64,000 nt of DNA, taken from the NCBI RefSeq assembly GCF_920984675.1, contig NZ_CAKLBV010000007.1, positions 1 through 64,000 on the forward strand, in the 5' to 3' direction. This document shows, in pieces, positions 41,044 through 51,899 of this stretch (within the stretch, counting starts at the first letter, position 1; each line of letters starts with the position of its first letter). The position numbers and the translations under genes were made by a program. Source of the DNA: Methylobacterium sp. Leaf118 (GTDB lineage: Bacteria > Pseudomonadota > Alphaproteobacteria > Rhizobiales > Beijerinckiaceae). Below the pieces are notes generated by a model. The model had not been told where the DNA came from and made no database searches. It saw only the letters and a program-made list of their open reading frames with translations.

Positions 41044-41079
41044 GCCATTCCGGGGCCGCCCCGCGGAACCCGGAATGGC
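41044..41079 (+). terminator. Hairpin after trpB
   Basis: An 11-bp perfect stem (GCCATTCCGGG and complement) with a 14-nt loop starts 28 nt after the trpB stop. It has no T-tract. Confidence 0.5.
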
Positions 41080-41302
41080 GGGGCTCGACGCCGGGCGCCT
41101 TCGTTGCGTCACGGGTGGGTTTCGGGTCCGCCCTCAGTGCCCCGGACTGACGGTTTCAGAGAAGAGGGTACGGCAAAATCCTGAAGGCTTGTGACCGATT
41201 GTGAATCAAAGCTTCCATCGAGCGCGTTCGGCGATTGACGCGGGCGCGCCTATCGCTTACTCCCCCCGCCTCACTTCGCGAACGCACCGGCGACCGGAAT
41301 CG

Positions 41303-41356
41303 ATGATGCGCACGGGTCTTATTGTAACGGAAGCGCCACGGACGGGGCGGGCCTGA
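41303..41356 (+). CDS. ilv leader peptide
   Basis: A 17-residue ORF reading [17 protein letters not shown]. Consecutive Leu-Ile-Val codons (CTT ATT GTA) occur early, exactly the three branched-chain amino acids made by the downstream pathway. A 7-bp hairpin (41349-41366) overlaps its stop codon and an intrinsic terminator lies 35 nt further on. The layout matches transcription attenuation by ribosome stalling. A second ATG directly follows the first. Confidence 0.8.
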   Translation: MMRTGLIVTEAPRTGRA

Positions 41357-41366
41357 TCGCAGGCCC
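41349..41366 (+). promoter_or_regulatory. Pause/attenuator hairpin of the ilv leader
   Basis: GGGCCTG-ATCG-CAGGCCC forms a 7-bp stem around the leader stop codon. It is probably an early structure that competes with the terminator when the ribosome stalls. Confidence 0.55.
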
Positions 41367-41390
41367 GGCGACCCGGTCGGTGGCGCATGC

Positions 41391-41413
41391 AGGGTCCCTC
41401 GGGGCCCTTTTTT
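41391..41413 (+). terminator. ilvB attenuator (intrinsic terminator)
   Basis: AGGGTCC pairs with GGGCCCT (one G-T pair) around a 4-nt loop, followed by a run of six T. It lies 70 nt before the ilvB ATG. Confidence 0.85.
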
Positions 41414-41483
41414 GTTGCCGGAAACCCGACGCTACCCGAGACATGCAGACAACGTCACGAAGAACGGAATGATGGAGGAGTCG

Positions 41484-43259
<1,776 letters not shown>

Positions 43260-43297
43260 TCCGGCTGCCATCACCGTCGAGGCCCGGCCTCGGATGC

Positions 43298-43321
43298 GGG
43301 CCGCCCCGGTCGGGGCGGCCC
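43298..43321 (+). terminator. Hairpin between ilvB and ilvN
   Basis: A 10-bp perfect stem (GGGCCGCCCC, loop GGTC) lies 39 nt after the ilvB stop. Partial termination here could set the subunit ratio. Confidence 0.5.
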
Positions 43322-43411
43322 TGCTTTCGGGTGGGCGCCAGACAGGCCGGCGCCGGGAGGCGGTTCAGCGCCTCGCGCCAGACGACAGGTTGAGACGAGG
43401 AACGCTCCGCG

Positions 43412-43954
43412 ATGAACGCCATGAACACCCACTACCCCGAGCCCACCCGGGTCGAGATCGTCAACCGCCACACCCTCGCGGTGATCGTGGACAACGAGCC
43501 CGGTGCCCTGGCCCGCATCGCCGGCCTGTTCTCCGGCCGCGGCTACAACATCGAGAGCCTGACCGTCTCCGAGACGGAAGAGGCGCGCCACATCTCCCGC
43601 ATCACCATCGTGACGACGGGCACGAACGCCGTGATCGATCAGATCAAGGCGCAGCTCGACCGCCTCGTCCCGGTCCACCGCGTCGTCGACCTGACCCTGC
43701 AGGGCCAGGCGCTGGAGCGGGAACTCTGCCTCGTGAAGGTCGTCGGCACCGGCGAGCATCGCAGCGAGGCCCTGCGGCTCGCCTCCGCCTTCGGCGCCCG
43801 GACCCTCGACGCGACCCTCAACTCCTTCGTGTTCGAGCTGACCGGCTCGACCGAGGAGATCGACCGCTTCATCCGGCTTCTGACCGTGATCGGCCTCGTC
43901 GAGATCTCCCGCACCGGCATCGCCGCCATGGGCCGGGGCGCCGAGCCGCTCTGA
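43412..43954 (+). CDS. ilvN: Acetolactate synthase, small (regulatory) subunit
   Basis: The protein is 180 aa. The N-terminal ACT domain (HTLAVIVDNEPGALARIAGL, FSGRGYNIESLTVSETEEAR) binds the feedback inhibitor valine. The C-terminal domain (ELCLVKVVGTGEHRSEALRL and VFELTGSTEEIDRFIRLL) matches IlvH/IlvN. It activates the large subunit and makes it sensitive to feedback. Confidence 0.95.
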   Translation: MNAMNTHYPEPTRVEIVNRHTLAVIVDNEPGALARIAGLFSGRGYNIESLTVSETEEARHISRITIVTTGTNAVIDQIKAQLDRLVPVHRVVDLTLQGQALERELCLVKVVGTGEHRSEALRLASAFGARTLDATLNSFVFELTGSTEEIDRFIRLLTVIGLVEISRTGIAAMGRGAEPL

Positions 43955-43975
43955 AGCGGGCCGGCGGCCGAGTCG

Positions 43976-44620
43976 ATGACCGCCCGCACCCTCTACTACG
44001 CCCCCGGCGCCTGCTCGCTCGCCGCGCATATCGCCCTGGAGGAGACCGGTGCCCCGTTCGAGACGGTGCGCCTCGACCTCGCCCGGGGTGACCAGCGCGC
44101 GCCGGAATACCTCTCGGTCAACGAGCGCGGGCGGGTGCCGGCTCTCTACGAGGACGGATGGGTGCTGACCGAGGTGTCGGCGATCCTGCGCCACGTCGCG
44201 CGCGCGCATCCGGCGGCGGGGCTGATGCCGGACGAGCCCCGCGCGGCGGCCTTGGCCGACGAGTGGCTGGGCTGGCTCGCCACCGCCCACCACGTCGCCT
44301 ACGCGCAGCGGCGCCGGCCCGAGCGGTTCAGCACGGACGAGGAGGGGTTCGACGCGATCCGGGCGCGCGGCGCCGACACCTTCGGCGATCTCTGCACCAT
44401 GACGGAGGTCCGCCTCTCGAATGGCGGCTGGGCGCTCGGCGCGCGCTACAGCCTCGTCGATCCCTATCTCCTGGTGTTCTGGATGTGGGGTCGAGGCCCC
44501 GCCCTCGGCTTCGACATGCCGGGGCTGTTTCCCGCCTGGACGGCCCATGCCCGGGCGATGGCGCGACGGCCCGCGGTGCAGGCCGTCTTCGCCCGCGAGG
44601 GCCTGACCCTGCCGGCCTGA
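43976..44620 (+). CDS. Glutathione S-transferase family protein
   Basis: The protein is 214 aa. The thioredoxin-like N-terminal domain (TLYYAPGACSLAAHIALEET) has the beta-class APGACSLA signature with catalytic Cys/Ser. The block VNERGRVPALYEDGWVLTEV contains the cis-Pro and Glu-Ser-like glutathione site, and a helical C-terminal domain follows. It probably detoxifies electrophiles. It starts 21 nt after ilvN and may be co-transcribed. Confidence 0.88.
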   Translation: MTARTLYYAPGACSLAAHIALEETGAPFETVRLDLARGDQRAPEYLSVNERGRVPALYEDGWVLTEVSAILRHVARAHPAAGLMPDEPRAAALADEWLGWLATAHHVAYAQRRRPERFSTDEEGFDAIRARGADTFGDLCTMTEVRLSNGGWALGARYSLVDPYLLVFWMWGRGPALGFDMPGLFPAWTAHARAMARRPAVQAVFAREGLTLPA

Positions 44621-44626
44621 CGCCGC

Positions 44627-46024
44627 TCAGGCGCCGCCCGCGACGAGCCGCGCCACCAGGGCATGGGCGAGGCGGGCGGTCTGCACCTCGCCGCCCTCCG
44701 GCCGGCCCGGCTTGGTCGAGGGGTTCCAGCCATAGAGGTCGAAATGGACGTGGGCCGTCGTCCGCGGGGCGAAGCGGCGCAGGAACAGGGCGGCGGTGAT
44801 CGCGCCCGCGAACGGACCGCCGGAGACGTTGTTGAGGTCGGCGACCTTGGACTCGAGGCCGCTCGCGTAGGGCGCGTGCAGCGGCAGGCGCCAGACCGGG
44901 TCGTTGACCCGGGCGCCCGCCTCCGCGACGCGGGCGGCCAGACCCTCGTCCTCAGTGAAGTAGGCTGGCAAATCGGGGCCCAGCGCGACCCGCGCCGCCC
45001 CCGTCAGGGTCGCGAAGTCGATGAGCAGGTCGGGCGCGTCCGCATCGGCCAGCGCCAGGGCGTCGGCGAGGATCAGCCGCCCCTCCGCATCGGTGTTGCC
45101 GATCTCGACGGTGAGACCAGAGCGCGCGCGGATTACGTCGCCGGGGCGGAAGGCTTCGCCCGCGACCGCGTTCTCGACGCTCGGCACGATCAGGCGCAGC
45201 CGCACCGGCAGGCCCTCGCCCATGATCATCTCGGCGGCCGCGATGGCGGCGGCGGCGCCCCCCATGTCCTTCTTCATCAGGAGCATGCCCGCGGAGGGCT
45301 TGATGTCGAGGCCGCCCGTGTCGAACACCACGCCCTTGCCGACCAGCGTGACGCGGGGCGCGCCCTCGTCGCCCCAGGTGAGGTCGATGAGCCGGGGCGC
45401 CCGCGGCGAGGCCGCGCCCACCGCGTAGACGAGGGGGAAGCCCTCGCGCAGGGCATCGCCGACGGTGACGCTCACGGCCGCGCCGAACCGCTCCGCCAGC
45501 GACCGGATCGCGGCCTCGATCTCGGCGGGCCCGAGATCGTTGGCCGGGGTGTTGACGAGGTCCCGCCCGGAGGCGACCGCCGCCGCGATCCGCTCGACGG
45601 AGGCGGCGTCGATCCCCTCCGGGGCGACCAGTCGGGGGCGCGGCTCGCCGGGTTTGCGGTAACGCTCGAACCGGTAGCTGCCCAGCAGCCACGCCAGCGC
45701 GGCCTCCGCCGGATCGAGGCCCTCGGCGGGCTCGAGCCGGTAGGCGCCCCCGGGCAGGGCGGCCGGCAGCTTGCCGGGCAGGAAGCGGTCGTGCGCCGGT
45801 GCCTGCCGGTCGCCGAGGCCGAGGAGGACGCGGGCGAGCGTACCGTCCGCATCGGGCAGGAGGGCGGTACGACCGGCCTTCGGGGCGAAACCCGATGCCT
45901 TGGCGAAGGCCCGCTGGAGGGGCGCGAGGCCCGCCTCGACCTCGGCCCAGTCCGCACTGGTCACGGCGCGGATCGGAACCGCATCCGTACCGGGGGCGAG
46001 GAGGGCGGGTCTGTCGTGAGTCAT
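44627..46024 (-). CDS. Leucyl aminopeptidase family protein (M17)
   Basis: The protein is 465 aa. The M17 signature NTDAEGRLILADALALAD carries two metal ligands and the catalytic Arg. VGKGVVFDTGGLDIKPSAGM and LLMKKDMGGAAAAIAAAEMI supply the rest of the di-zinc site. The N-terminal domain is divergent and shorter than in PepA. It releases N-terminal amino acids from peptides. It converges with the GST gene, with 6 bp between stops. Confidence 0.93.
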   Translation of the reverse strand: MTHDRPALLAPGTDAVPIRAVTSADWAEVEAGLAPLQRAFAKASGFAPKAGRTALLPDADGTLARVLLGLGDRQAPAHDRFLPGKLPAALPGGAYRLEPAEGLDPAEAALAWLLGSYRFERYRKPGEPRPRLVAPEGIDAASVERIAAAVASGRDLVNTPANDLGPAEIEAAIRSLAERFGAAVSVTVGDALREGFPLVYAVGAASPRAPRLIDLTWGDEGAPRVTLVGKGVVFDTGGLDIKPSAGMLLMKKDMGGAAAAIAAAEMIMGEGLPVRLRLIVPSVENAVAGEAFRPGDVIRARSGLTVEIGNTDAEGRLILADALALADADAPDLLIDFATLTGAARVALGPDLPAYFTEDEGLAARVAEAGARVNDPVWRLPLHAPYASGLESKVADLNNVSGGPFAGAITAALFLRRFAPRTTAHVHFDLYGWNPSTKPGRPEGGEVQTARLAHALVARLVAGGA

Positions 46025-46119
46025 GCGGAGGCAGGCTTAACCGTCGATTAGGGTTAACCTTCTATCACCGTGCCATCGGCGGGGCGCAAGCACCGCCGGC
46101 TACGTGGTGGAGAGGACAG

Positions 46120-46947
46120 ATGACACGGACCTTCGGCACGGCCGCCCATCCGGCCCGGACCGTCCGTTTCCGCCGCCTGGCCGCGGCGGGCCTGATCGGC
46201 CTCGCGGCCTCCGCCTGCCAGTCGCGCTCGCCGGAAACGACCGGCTCGATCGGCGGCCTCTCCCTGCCGGGCCTCGGGCGACCGGCGGAACGCTCCGCCC
46301 GCGCCGAGGTGGACGGGTTGGCCGCGCGCTACAATGCCGAGCCGAACGATCTGCGCAACGCGATGCGCTACGCCGACGCCCTGCGCGCCACCGATCAGAA
46401 ATCCCAGGCCGCGGCGGTGCTCCAGCAGGCGGCCCTGCGCAACCCGAAGGACAAGGCGGTGCTCGCCGCCTACGGCAAGACCCTCGCCGAGGCCGGCCGC
46501 TACCAGGAGGCCAACGAGGTTCTCCAGAACGCCCACAGCCCGGCCCAGCCCGATTGGCGCGTGCTGTCCGCGCAGGGCATGGTGGCGGACCAGACCGGCG
46601 ACCACGCCCGGGCTCAGAGCCTCTACGAGGCCGCCCTCAAGATCGCCCCCGAGGAGCCACGCATTCTGTCGAATCTCGGCCTGTCCTACGCGCTGGGCCG
46701 TCATCTCGACCTCGCCGAATCGACCCTGCAGCGTGCGGCGGCGCAGCCCCGCGCCGACGCCCGGGTCCGCCAGAACCTCGCCCTCGTCCTCGGCCTGAAG
46801 GGCCGCTACGACGAGGCCGAGCGCGTGCTCGCCCAGGATCTCGGACCGGCCGAGGCGGCGGCCAACGTGCAGTCCCTGCGGGCGATGTCGAGCCGCCCGC
46901 TCGCGGCCCGCCCGGCCCGCACCGCCGGCCTCCCGACGGCCCGCTGA
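46120..46947 (+). CDS. Tetratricopeptide-repeat lipoprotein (TadD-like)
   Basis: The protein is 275 aa. A lipoprotein signal ends LIGLAASACQSRS. TPR units follow from about residue 60: NAMRYADALRATDQKSQAAA, LAAYGKTLAEAGRYQEANEV, SAQGMVADQTGDHARAQSLY, SNLGLSYALGRHLDLAESTL and QNLALVLGLKGRYDEAERVL. It is like TadD of Flp pilus systems, but no tad genes are near. AGAGGACAG lies just before the ATG. Confidence 0.85.
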   Translation: MTRTFGTAAHPARTVRFRRLAAAGLIGLAASACQSRSPETTGSIGGLSLPGLGRPAERSARAEVDGLAARYNAEPNDLRNAMRYADALRATDQKSQAAAVLQQAALRNPKDKAVLAAYGKTLAEAGRYQEANEVLQNAHSPAQPDWRVLSAQGMVADQTGDHARAQSLYEAALKIAPEEPRILSNLGLSYALGRHLDLAESTLQRAAAQPRADARVRQNLALVLGLKGRYDEAERVLAQDLGPAEAAANVQSLRAMSSRPLAARPARTAGLPTAR

Positions 46948-47051
46948 CCGCCGCCGCCGCGCGATCGACCGGACCGCCGGATCTTTACGAGCAGATAGGA
47001 ATCCTACACTAGATTGAGCAGAGGCCTCTCGGCGGTTTGCCCGGCACGACC

Positions 47052-48314
47052 ATGCATACGTTGATCGAAGCCGGCCTGCGCCGACCCTGGTATCAGCTCA
47101 GGCTGCCCGATGCGCTCGAGACGCAGTACCGTGCGGAGACGGTGCGGGCGAGCGGCCTCTACATGCAGTCCTGGCTCGCCGTCTTCGGCTTGTTCAACAT
47201 CCTCTCCCTGGTGATGGACCACGACGTGTTCGGCCCGGAGGCCTTTCACGTGCCGTTCGGCCTGACCATGGGGGTGTTCTGCCCGGTGGCGCTGGCCGCG
47301 ATCCTGTCGCTGCAGGGGCGTCCGACGATGGTGCGGATGACGGTGGCCGCCCTGGCCACCGCGCTCGTCGACATCGCCATCGTCCTCAACAGTGCCCGCC
47401 TCGCGCCGCCCACGCATGCCCAGGCCTACGTCATCATCGCGGCGATCGTGCCCCTGGTGGTCGGGATGATCGCGCCGATGCCGTTCCGGCATGCCCTCTG
47501 GTACTGCTCCGCCTCCCTCGCGCTCTATGCCGGCCTCGTCCTCGGCTTCAACCTCGCCGAGACCAGCAGCAGCGGCCTCCCGCTGCTCGTCTCGGGCTTG
47601 ATCCTGGTGCCGCTCAAGCTCTGCTATTCCCGGGAATGGGAGGCGAAGCGGACCTTCCTGATCGGCCTGCGGGAGCGGCTCCAGTCGGAGGCGCTCGCCC
47701 GAGCCAACGCCCGGCTCACCGTGTTGTCGGAGACCGATCCGCTCACCACCCTCTCGAACCGCCGCCACTTCTCGGATCGCCTGGAACCGGCGTGGCGGGA
47801 GGCCGGTGAGGCCGGGACCTGGCTCGGCCTGCTTCTCGTCGACATCGACCATTTCAAGCTCCTCAACGATGCCGCCGGTCACCAGGAGGGCGATCGCTGC
47901 CTCATTGCGGTCGCGGGCGCCCTCGCCACATCGGTGGAGGCCCGGGGCGGGCTTGCGGCCCGCTACGGGGGCGAGGAATTCGTCGCGCTCCTGCCGGGGG
48001 CGACCTTCGACGCGGCCCTTGAGGCGGCCGAGGCCGTCCGGGCGGCGGTGGCGGCGCTCGCGCTGCCGCATCCGGGCCTCTCCCGGGGCGCCCGGCTCGC
48101 CGTGAGCATCGGTGCCACGGCGGCCCATGGGCCGACCCGCGCCCTCGGGATCGAGGCCGCCGGCCTGCTCAAGGCCGCCGATCTCGCCCTCTACACCGCG
48201 AAGAGCGAGGGACGCGACCGGGTCTCGACCCTGGCCCCGGCCGCGAACGCCAATCTGCGCCCGCCCTCGATGGCCGCGGCGGCGAACCAATCGCTCGCTG
48301 CGGAGTCTCCCTGA
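47052..48314 (+). CDS. GGDEF-domain diguanylate cyclase, membrane-bound
   Basis: The protein is 420 aa. Six hydrophobic segments fill about residues 40-195. A GGDEF domain follows (LTVLSETDPLTTLSNRRHFS, LLLVDIDHFKLLNDAAGHQE) with the active motif RYGGEEFVALLPG near residue 304, so it should make c-di-GMP. The usual RxxD inhibitory site is not obvious at the expected place. The ATG at 47052 is used; a TTG upstream is less likely. Confidence 0.9.
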   Translation: MHTLIEAGLRRPWYQLRLPDALETQYRAETVRASGLYMQSWLAVFGLFNILSLVMDHDVFGPEAFHVPFGLTMGVFCPVALAAILSLQGRPTMVRMTVAALATALVDIAIVLNSARLAPPTHAQAYVIIAAIVPLVVGMIAPMPFRHALWYCSASLALYAGLVLGFNLAETSSSGLPLLVSGLILVPLKLCYSREWEAKRTFLIGLRERLQSEALARANARLTVLSETDPLTTLSNRRHFSDRLEPAWREAGEAGTWLGLLLVDIDHFKLLNDAAGHQEGDRCLIAVAGALATSVEARGGLAARYGGEEFVALLPGATFDAALEAAEAVRAAVAALALPHPGLSRGARLAVSIGATAAHGPTRALGIEAAGLLKAADLALYTAKSEGRDRVSTLAPAANANLRPPSMAAAANQSLAAESP

Positions 48315-48367
48315 CGCGCGGCCGGTCGGTCGCGTCACGGAACGCGATCGAAGGGAACGACCGGCGG

Positions 48368-49390
48368 ATGCTGCTTGACGAGGACCGCGCCGGCGCCGCA
48401 CGGGCGGCCGGACCGACCCGGCGCCCACGCCGGATCGCCCTCACCGCCGGCCTTGCCGCCCCCCATCCCAGTCTGTGGGCCCTGGTCGCCGTGATCGTCG
48501 CGGCCGACGCCGCGGGCCTCGCCGTCGCAGGCGTGGCGATCGCGGGACCGGGCCTCGCCGCCGTTACCGCCACGGTCGCGCTCCTCCTGGCCGCCGCGTT
48601 CCTGTGCAGCGCGGTCAAGCCGGAGCCGAAGCTGCGGGCGATGGCGCTGTCGAGCGCCTACCTCCTCGCCTTCACCGCCGCGGTCGCCGTCCTGCACGTG
48701 CTCGCCGCGATGCTGGCGCTGCCGCTGGCCGATGCGGGACTCGCCCGGATCGAGAGGGCCTTGGGCTTCGACGGACCGGCCTACCTCGCCTTCCTGGCGG
48801 ACCATCCGGGTCTCGCTCACGGATTGGCGCTGGCCTACCATTCGAGCGGACCGCAGATCGGGCTCGTCGTCGTCGTCCTCAGCGCCGTCGGGCGCACGCG
48901 ACGGCTCTGGACCTTCGCCCGGCTGTTCTCGCTCTCGCTGCTCGCCTGCGTGCTGCTGTCCGCGCTGTTTCCCGCGGCGGGCACCTACGCCCATCACGCG
49001 GCGGGGCGGCTCCCGGACGGCCATCTGGAGACGATCGGCGCGCTGTGGCACCTCGACGCCCTGCGGGCCCTGCGGGAGGGCAGCCTCGACACCATCGCAC
49101 TGTCGGAGATCCGCGGCCTCGTGACCTTCCCGTCCTTCCATGCCTGCCTCGCGGTGCTCACCGCCTGGGCGCTGGCGCCTCTGCCGGGGATCGGCCCGCT
49201 GGCGGTGGTCCTGAACGCCGCCATCGTCGTGGCGGCGATCGGGGCAGGGGGACATTACCTGCCGGACATCCTGGCCGGCGCCGGCCTTGCCGGTGTGCTC
49301 GTGGCGCTTCATCGGCGCCGGCGGCCGGGCAAGGTCCGTGTCCCCGCCGCCGCAGTGGCGGCCGCGCCGCCCATGAAGGCGGCGGCGTAG
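48368..49390 (+). CDS. PAP2-type membrane phosphatase (Aur1/Ipt1-like)
   Basis: The protein is 340 aa with about six transmembrane helices. The PAP2 motifs are in the C-terminal half: LVTFPSFHACLAVLTAWALA (SFH signature) and AIGAGGHYLPDILAGAGLAG (the catalytic GHYLPD). The enzyme probably dephosphorylates or transfers phosphate headgroups of lipids. It lies 53 nt after the GGDEF gene on the same strand. Confidence 0.85.
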   Translation: MLLDEDRAGAARAAGPTRRPRRIALTAGLAAPHPSLWALVAVIVAADAAGLAVAGVAIAGPGLAAVTATVALLLAAAFLCSAVKPEPKLRAMALSSAYLLAFTAAVAVLHVLAAMLALPLADAGLARIERALGFDGPAYLAFLADHPGLAHGLALAYHSSGPQIGLVVVVLSAVGRTRRLWTFARLFSLSLLACVLLSALFPAAGTYAHHAAGRLPDGHLETIGALWHLDALRALREGSLDTIALSEIRGLVTFPSFHACLAVLTAWALAPLPGIGPLAVVLNAAIVVAAIGAGGHYLPDILAGAGLAGVLVALHRRRRPGKVRVPAAAVAAAPPMKAAA

Positions 49391-49428
49391 AGCCTCCACC
49401 CGGGTCCGAGAGCCGGCGACCGCCTGAT

Positions 49429-51789
49429 TCAGTCAATCATCCGCCGCAGCACCCCGTCGGTGCCGACCGGCATGGCGGCCATGGGCGGCGGGGCGGGCAC
49501 CGGCCGCATCGGCATCATGGCCTTGAATTGCTGCCGGAAATCCTCGGCGATGCGGTCGGCCTCGGCGGTGCCGCGGATGACCTTGGGCCGGATGAACACG
49601 ATCAGCTCGGTGCGCACCCGCCCGTCGATGCGGTTGCGGAAGGCCGGACCGACCAGCGGCAGGTCGCCCAGAACCGGCACGCTCTCGTTGATGATCTGCG
49701 CCGATTCCTGCACGAGGCCGCCGATGGCGAGGCTGTGGCCGTCGCTCACCGCGACGCTCGTCGCGACCCGCCGCTGGCGGATCGTCGGCGAGTTGATGGC
49801 CGAGGTCGTGGTCGGCACCACGTCGCTGACCTCCTGGTTGATGTCGAGCACCACGAGGCCGTTCTTGTTCACCCGCGGCGTCACCGAGAGGATGACGCCG
49901 GTGTCCTTCATCTCGATCTGGTTCAGGATCGGCGCGCCCGCCGCCAGGGCACTCTGGCCGGTCTGGCGGACGATCGGCACCTGATCGCCCACCTGGAGCT
50001 TGGCGGTGCGGTTGTCGAGGACGGTGATGTTGGGCGAGGAGATGACGTTGACCCGCGTCACGCCCTGGAGCGCGTTGAGCACGACGTTGAAGTCGGCGGC
50101 GCCGAGCAGGTAGTTGAAGCCCGGCACGCCCCGGGCCGCCGCCTTGATGAGCGCGTCGGTGCCCCCGCCCTCACCGATGCGGGCCGTCTCGCGCTGCGCG
50201 AAATTGAGGCCCGAGGAGCGGTTCTTGAGGAAGTACTGCACCCCGAACTGAAGCTGGTTGTTCAGGGTCACCTCGGCGATGACGGTCTCGAGGAGCACCT
50301 GGGTCGGCATCGCGTCGAGCCGGCCCAGGATGCGCAGGATCTTGTCGTACTGGTTGCGGGTGGCCGAGATCACGAGGCTGTTGTTGGCCTCATCGGCGAC
50401 GATGCCGACCGCGTCGCGCCGGGCGCCGTAGGCGCCGGCCATACCGGAATCAGCGCCGTAGCCCCCCGCTCCCCCGTAGCCCGACCCGTAGCTATTGCCG
50501 CCGCCGTAGACCCCGGGCGCCGTCCCGGCACCGAACCCGGCCGCGGGGGCTGTGGCGGCATCCCCGCCCGCGCCCTGCGTGAAGCCGGATCCCGCATCGC
50601 CCCCGAACCCGGTCGCCCCCTGGCCCGCAGCCCCCTGGCCCGCAGCGCCCTGGCCCGCGGCGCCCGCGCCGGGCGAACCGCCATTGAAGCCGGCGCCCGC
50701 CGCCGATCCGCCGAATCCCGGCGCGCCCTGGCCGCCGTAGCCGGATGACCCGGCGCCGTAACCTCCCCCATACGCGCCCCCGCCATAGCCCGCGGTGACG
50801 TTGACCGGACTGCCGGTCTCCGCCGCGACCACGCCCTGGAGCACGGCGGCGAGGTCCCGGGCCGAGCGATTCTGGATGCGGTAGACGAAGAGCTGGCGCT
50901 CGCGCTCGGCGGCGAGCGATTCGAGCTGCTCCAGCATGGCCCGGGCGCGGTCGAGATAAACCGCGCGGGAGGTCACCACGAGGATCGCGCCCAGCCCCTC
51001 GTTGGGGATGAAGCGGATCACGTCGCCGGTGCCCGCCGCCTCGCCGCCGAACATCTGCGTGAGGTCGCGGGCGATGGTGCCCGGATTGGTGCTGCGCACC
51101 GGCAGCATCGCCGTCGACATGCCGCGCATCCAGTCGACGTCGAACACCTCGATGGTCTGGCGCAGGGCCCGGATCTGGCCGGCATCGCCGTTCAGGATCA
51201 GCAGATTGCGGGCCCGGTCGGCGCGGAGGATCACCTCCTTGGGGGCGACGGCGGCCAGGATCGCCTGCATCTCGACGGCCGAGACCCAGCGCAGCGGTAT
51301 CGCGACCGCGCCGGCCTCCGCGGCCGGGCCCCGCACCGGGCGCACGCCCCCCGCATCGGCCCCCGACGGGCCGATCTGGGCGAAGCGGCCGCGGCGGCGC
51401 AGCGCCAGGCCGCGGCTCGCCAGAGCCGTCTCGAACATCGCCAGCAGCGTCTCGCGGGGCACGGGCCCGCCGGTCTGGAGGGTCAGGGTGCCGGAGGCCT
51501 GCGGGTCGAGGGTGTAGCCCCAGCCCAGCGTGTCGGCGAGCACTGCCTTGGCGGCGACCGGGAGCGGCGCCTCGACGAGGTTGAGGGTGACGAGCCCGCC
51601 CGCGACCGGCTCCCGCGCCGGGGCGGCCTCGCCAATGAACTGGTCGTTGCCGCGCAGGATCAGGCCGCCGGAGGGAGCGGGGGTGACGCGGGGGCCTGGT
51701 CCGCGACCCGGAAGCGGCTCGGCGGCGAGGCACGCACCGGACCAGCCGAGGGCGAGCGTCAAGCCGAAGACATGTGCACGAATCGCCAT
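49429..51789 (-). CDS. gspD: Type II secretion system secretin GspD
   Basis: The protein is 786 aa. A signal peptide (MAIRAHVFGLTLALGWSGAC) is followed by N0 (LNLVEAPLPVAAKAVLADTL), N1-N3 repeats (AVEMQAILAAVAPKEVILRA, LFVYRIQNRSARDLAAVLQG) and the secretin gate (KLQVGDQVPIVRQTGQSALA, VTPRVNKNGLVVLDINQEVS, VPVLGDLPLVGPAFRNR). N3 carries an unusual Gly/Ala-rich insertion of about 120 residues, including three AGQGA repeats. It forms the outer-membrane channel. gspK begins 110 bp upstream on the same strand. Confidence 0.95.
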   Translation of the reverse strand: MAIRAHVFGLTLALGWSGACLAAEPLPGRGPGPRVTPAPSGGLILRGNDQFIGEAAPAREPVAGGLVTLNLVEAPLPVAAKAVLADTLGWGYTLDPQASGTLTLQTGGPVPRETLLAMFETALASRGLALRRRGRFAQIGPSGADAGGVRPVRGPAAEAGAVAIPLRWVSAVEMQAILAAVAPKEVILRADRARNLLILNGDAGQIRALRQTIEVFDVDWMRGMSTAMLPVRSTNPGTIARDLTQMFGGEAAGTGDVIRFIPNEGLGAILVVTSRAVYLDRARAMLEQLESLAAERERQLFVYRIQNRSARDLAAVLQGVVAAETGSPVNVTAGYGGGAYGGGYGAGSSGYGGQGAPGFGGSAAGAGFNGGSPGAGAAGQGAAGQGAAGQGATGFGGDAGSGFTQGAGGDAATAPAAGFGAGTAPGVYGGGNSYGSGYGGAGGYGADSGMAGAYGARRDAVGIVADEANNSLVISATRNQYDKILRILGRLDAMPTQVLLETVIAEVTLNNQLQFGVQYFLKNRSSGLNFAQRETARIGEGGGTDALIKAAARGVPGFNYLLGAADFNVVLNALQGVTRVNVISSPNITVLDNRTAKLQVGDQVPIVRQTGQSALAAGAPILNQIEMKDTGVILSVTPRVNKNGLVVLDINQEVSDVVPTTTSAINSPTIRQRRVATSVAVSDGHSLAIGGLVQESAQIINESVPVLGDLPLVGPAFRNRIDGRVRTELIVFIRPKVIRGTAEADRIAEDFRQQFKAMMPMRPVPAPPPMAAMPVGTDGVLRRMID

Positions 51790-51899
51790 GCCTTCCGCTC
51801 GAAGCCGGTGCCGCAGGAGATGGTCGATCCGGACGCTAGGCGGTTATGGTTAACCGGTCATTGACACTTTTCGGACCCTCCGTCGGCCGCGCCCCGGCC

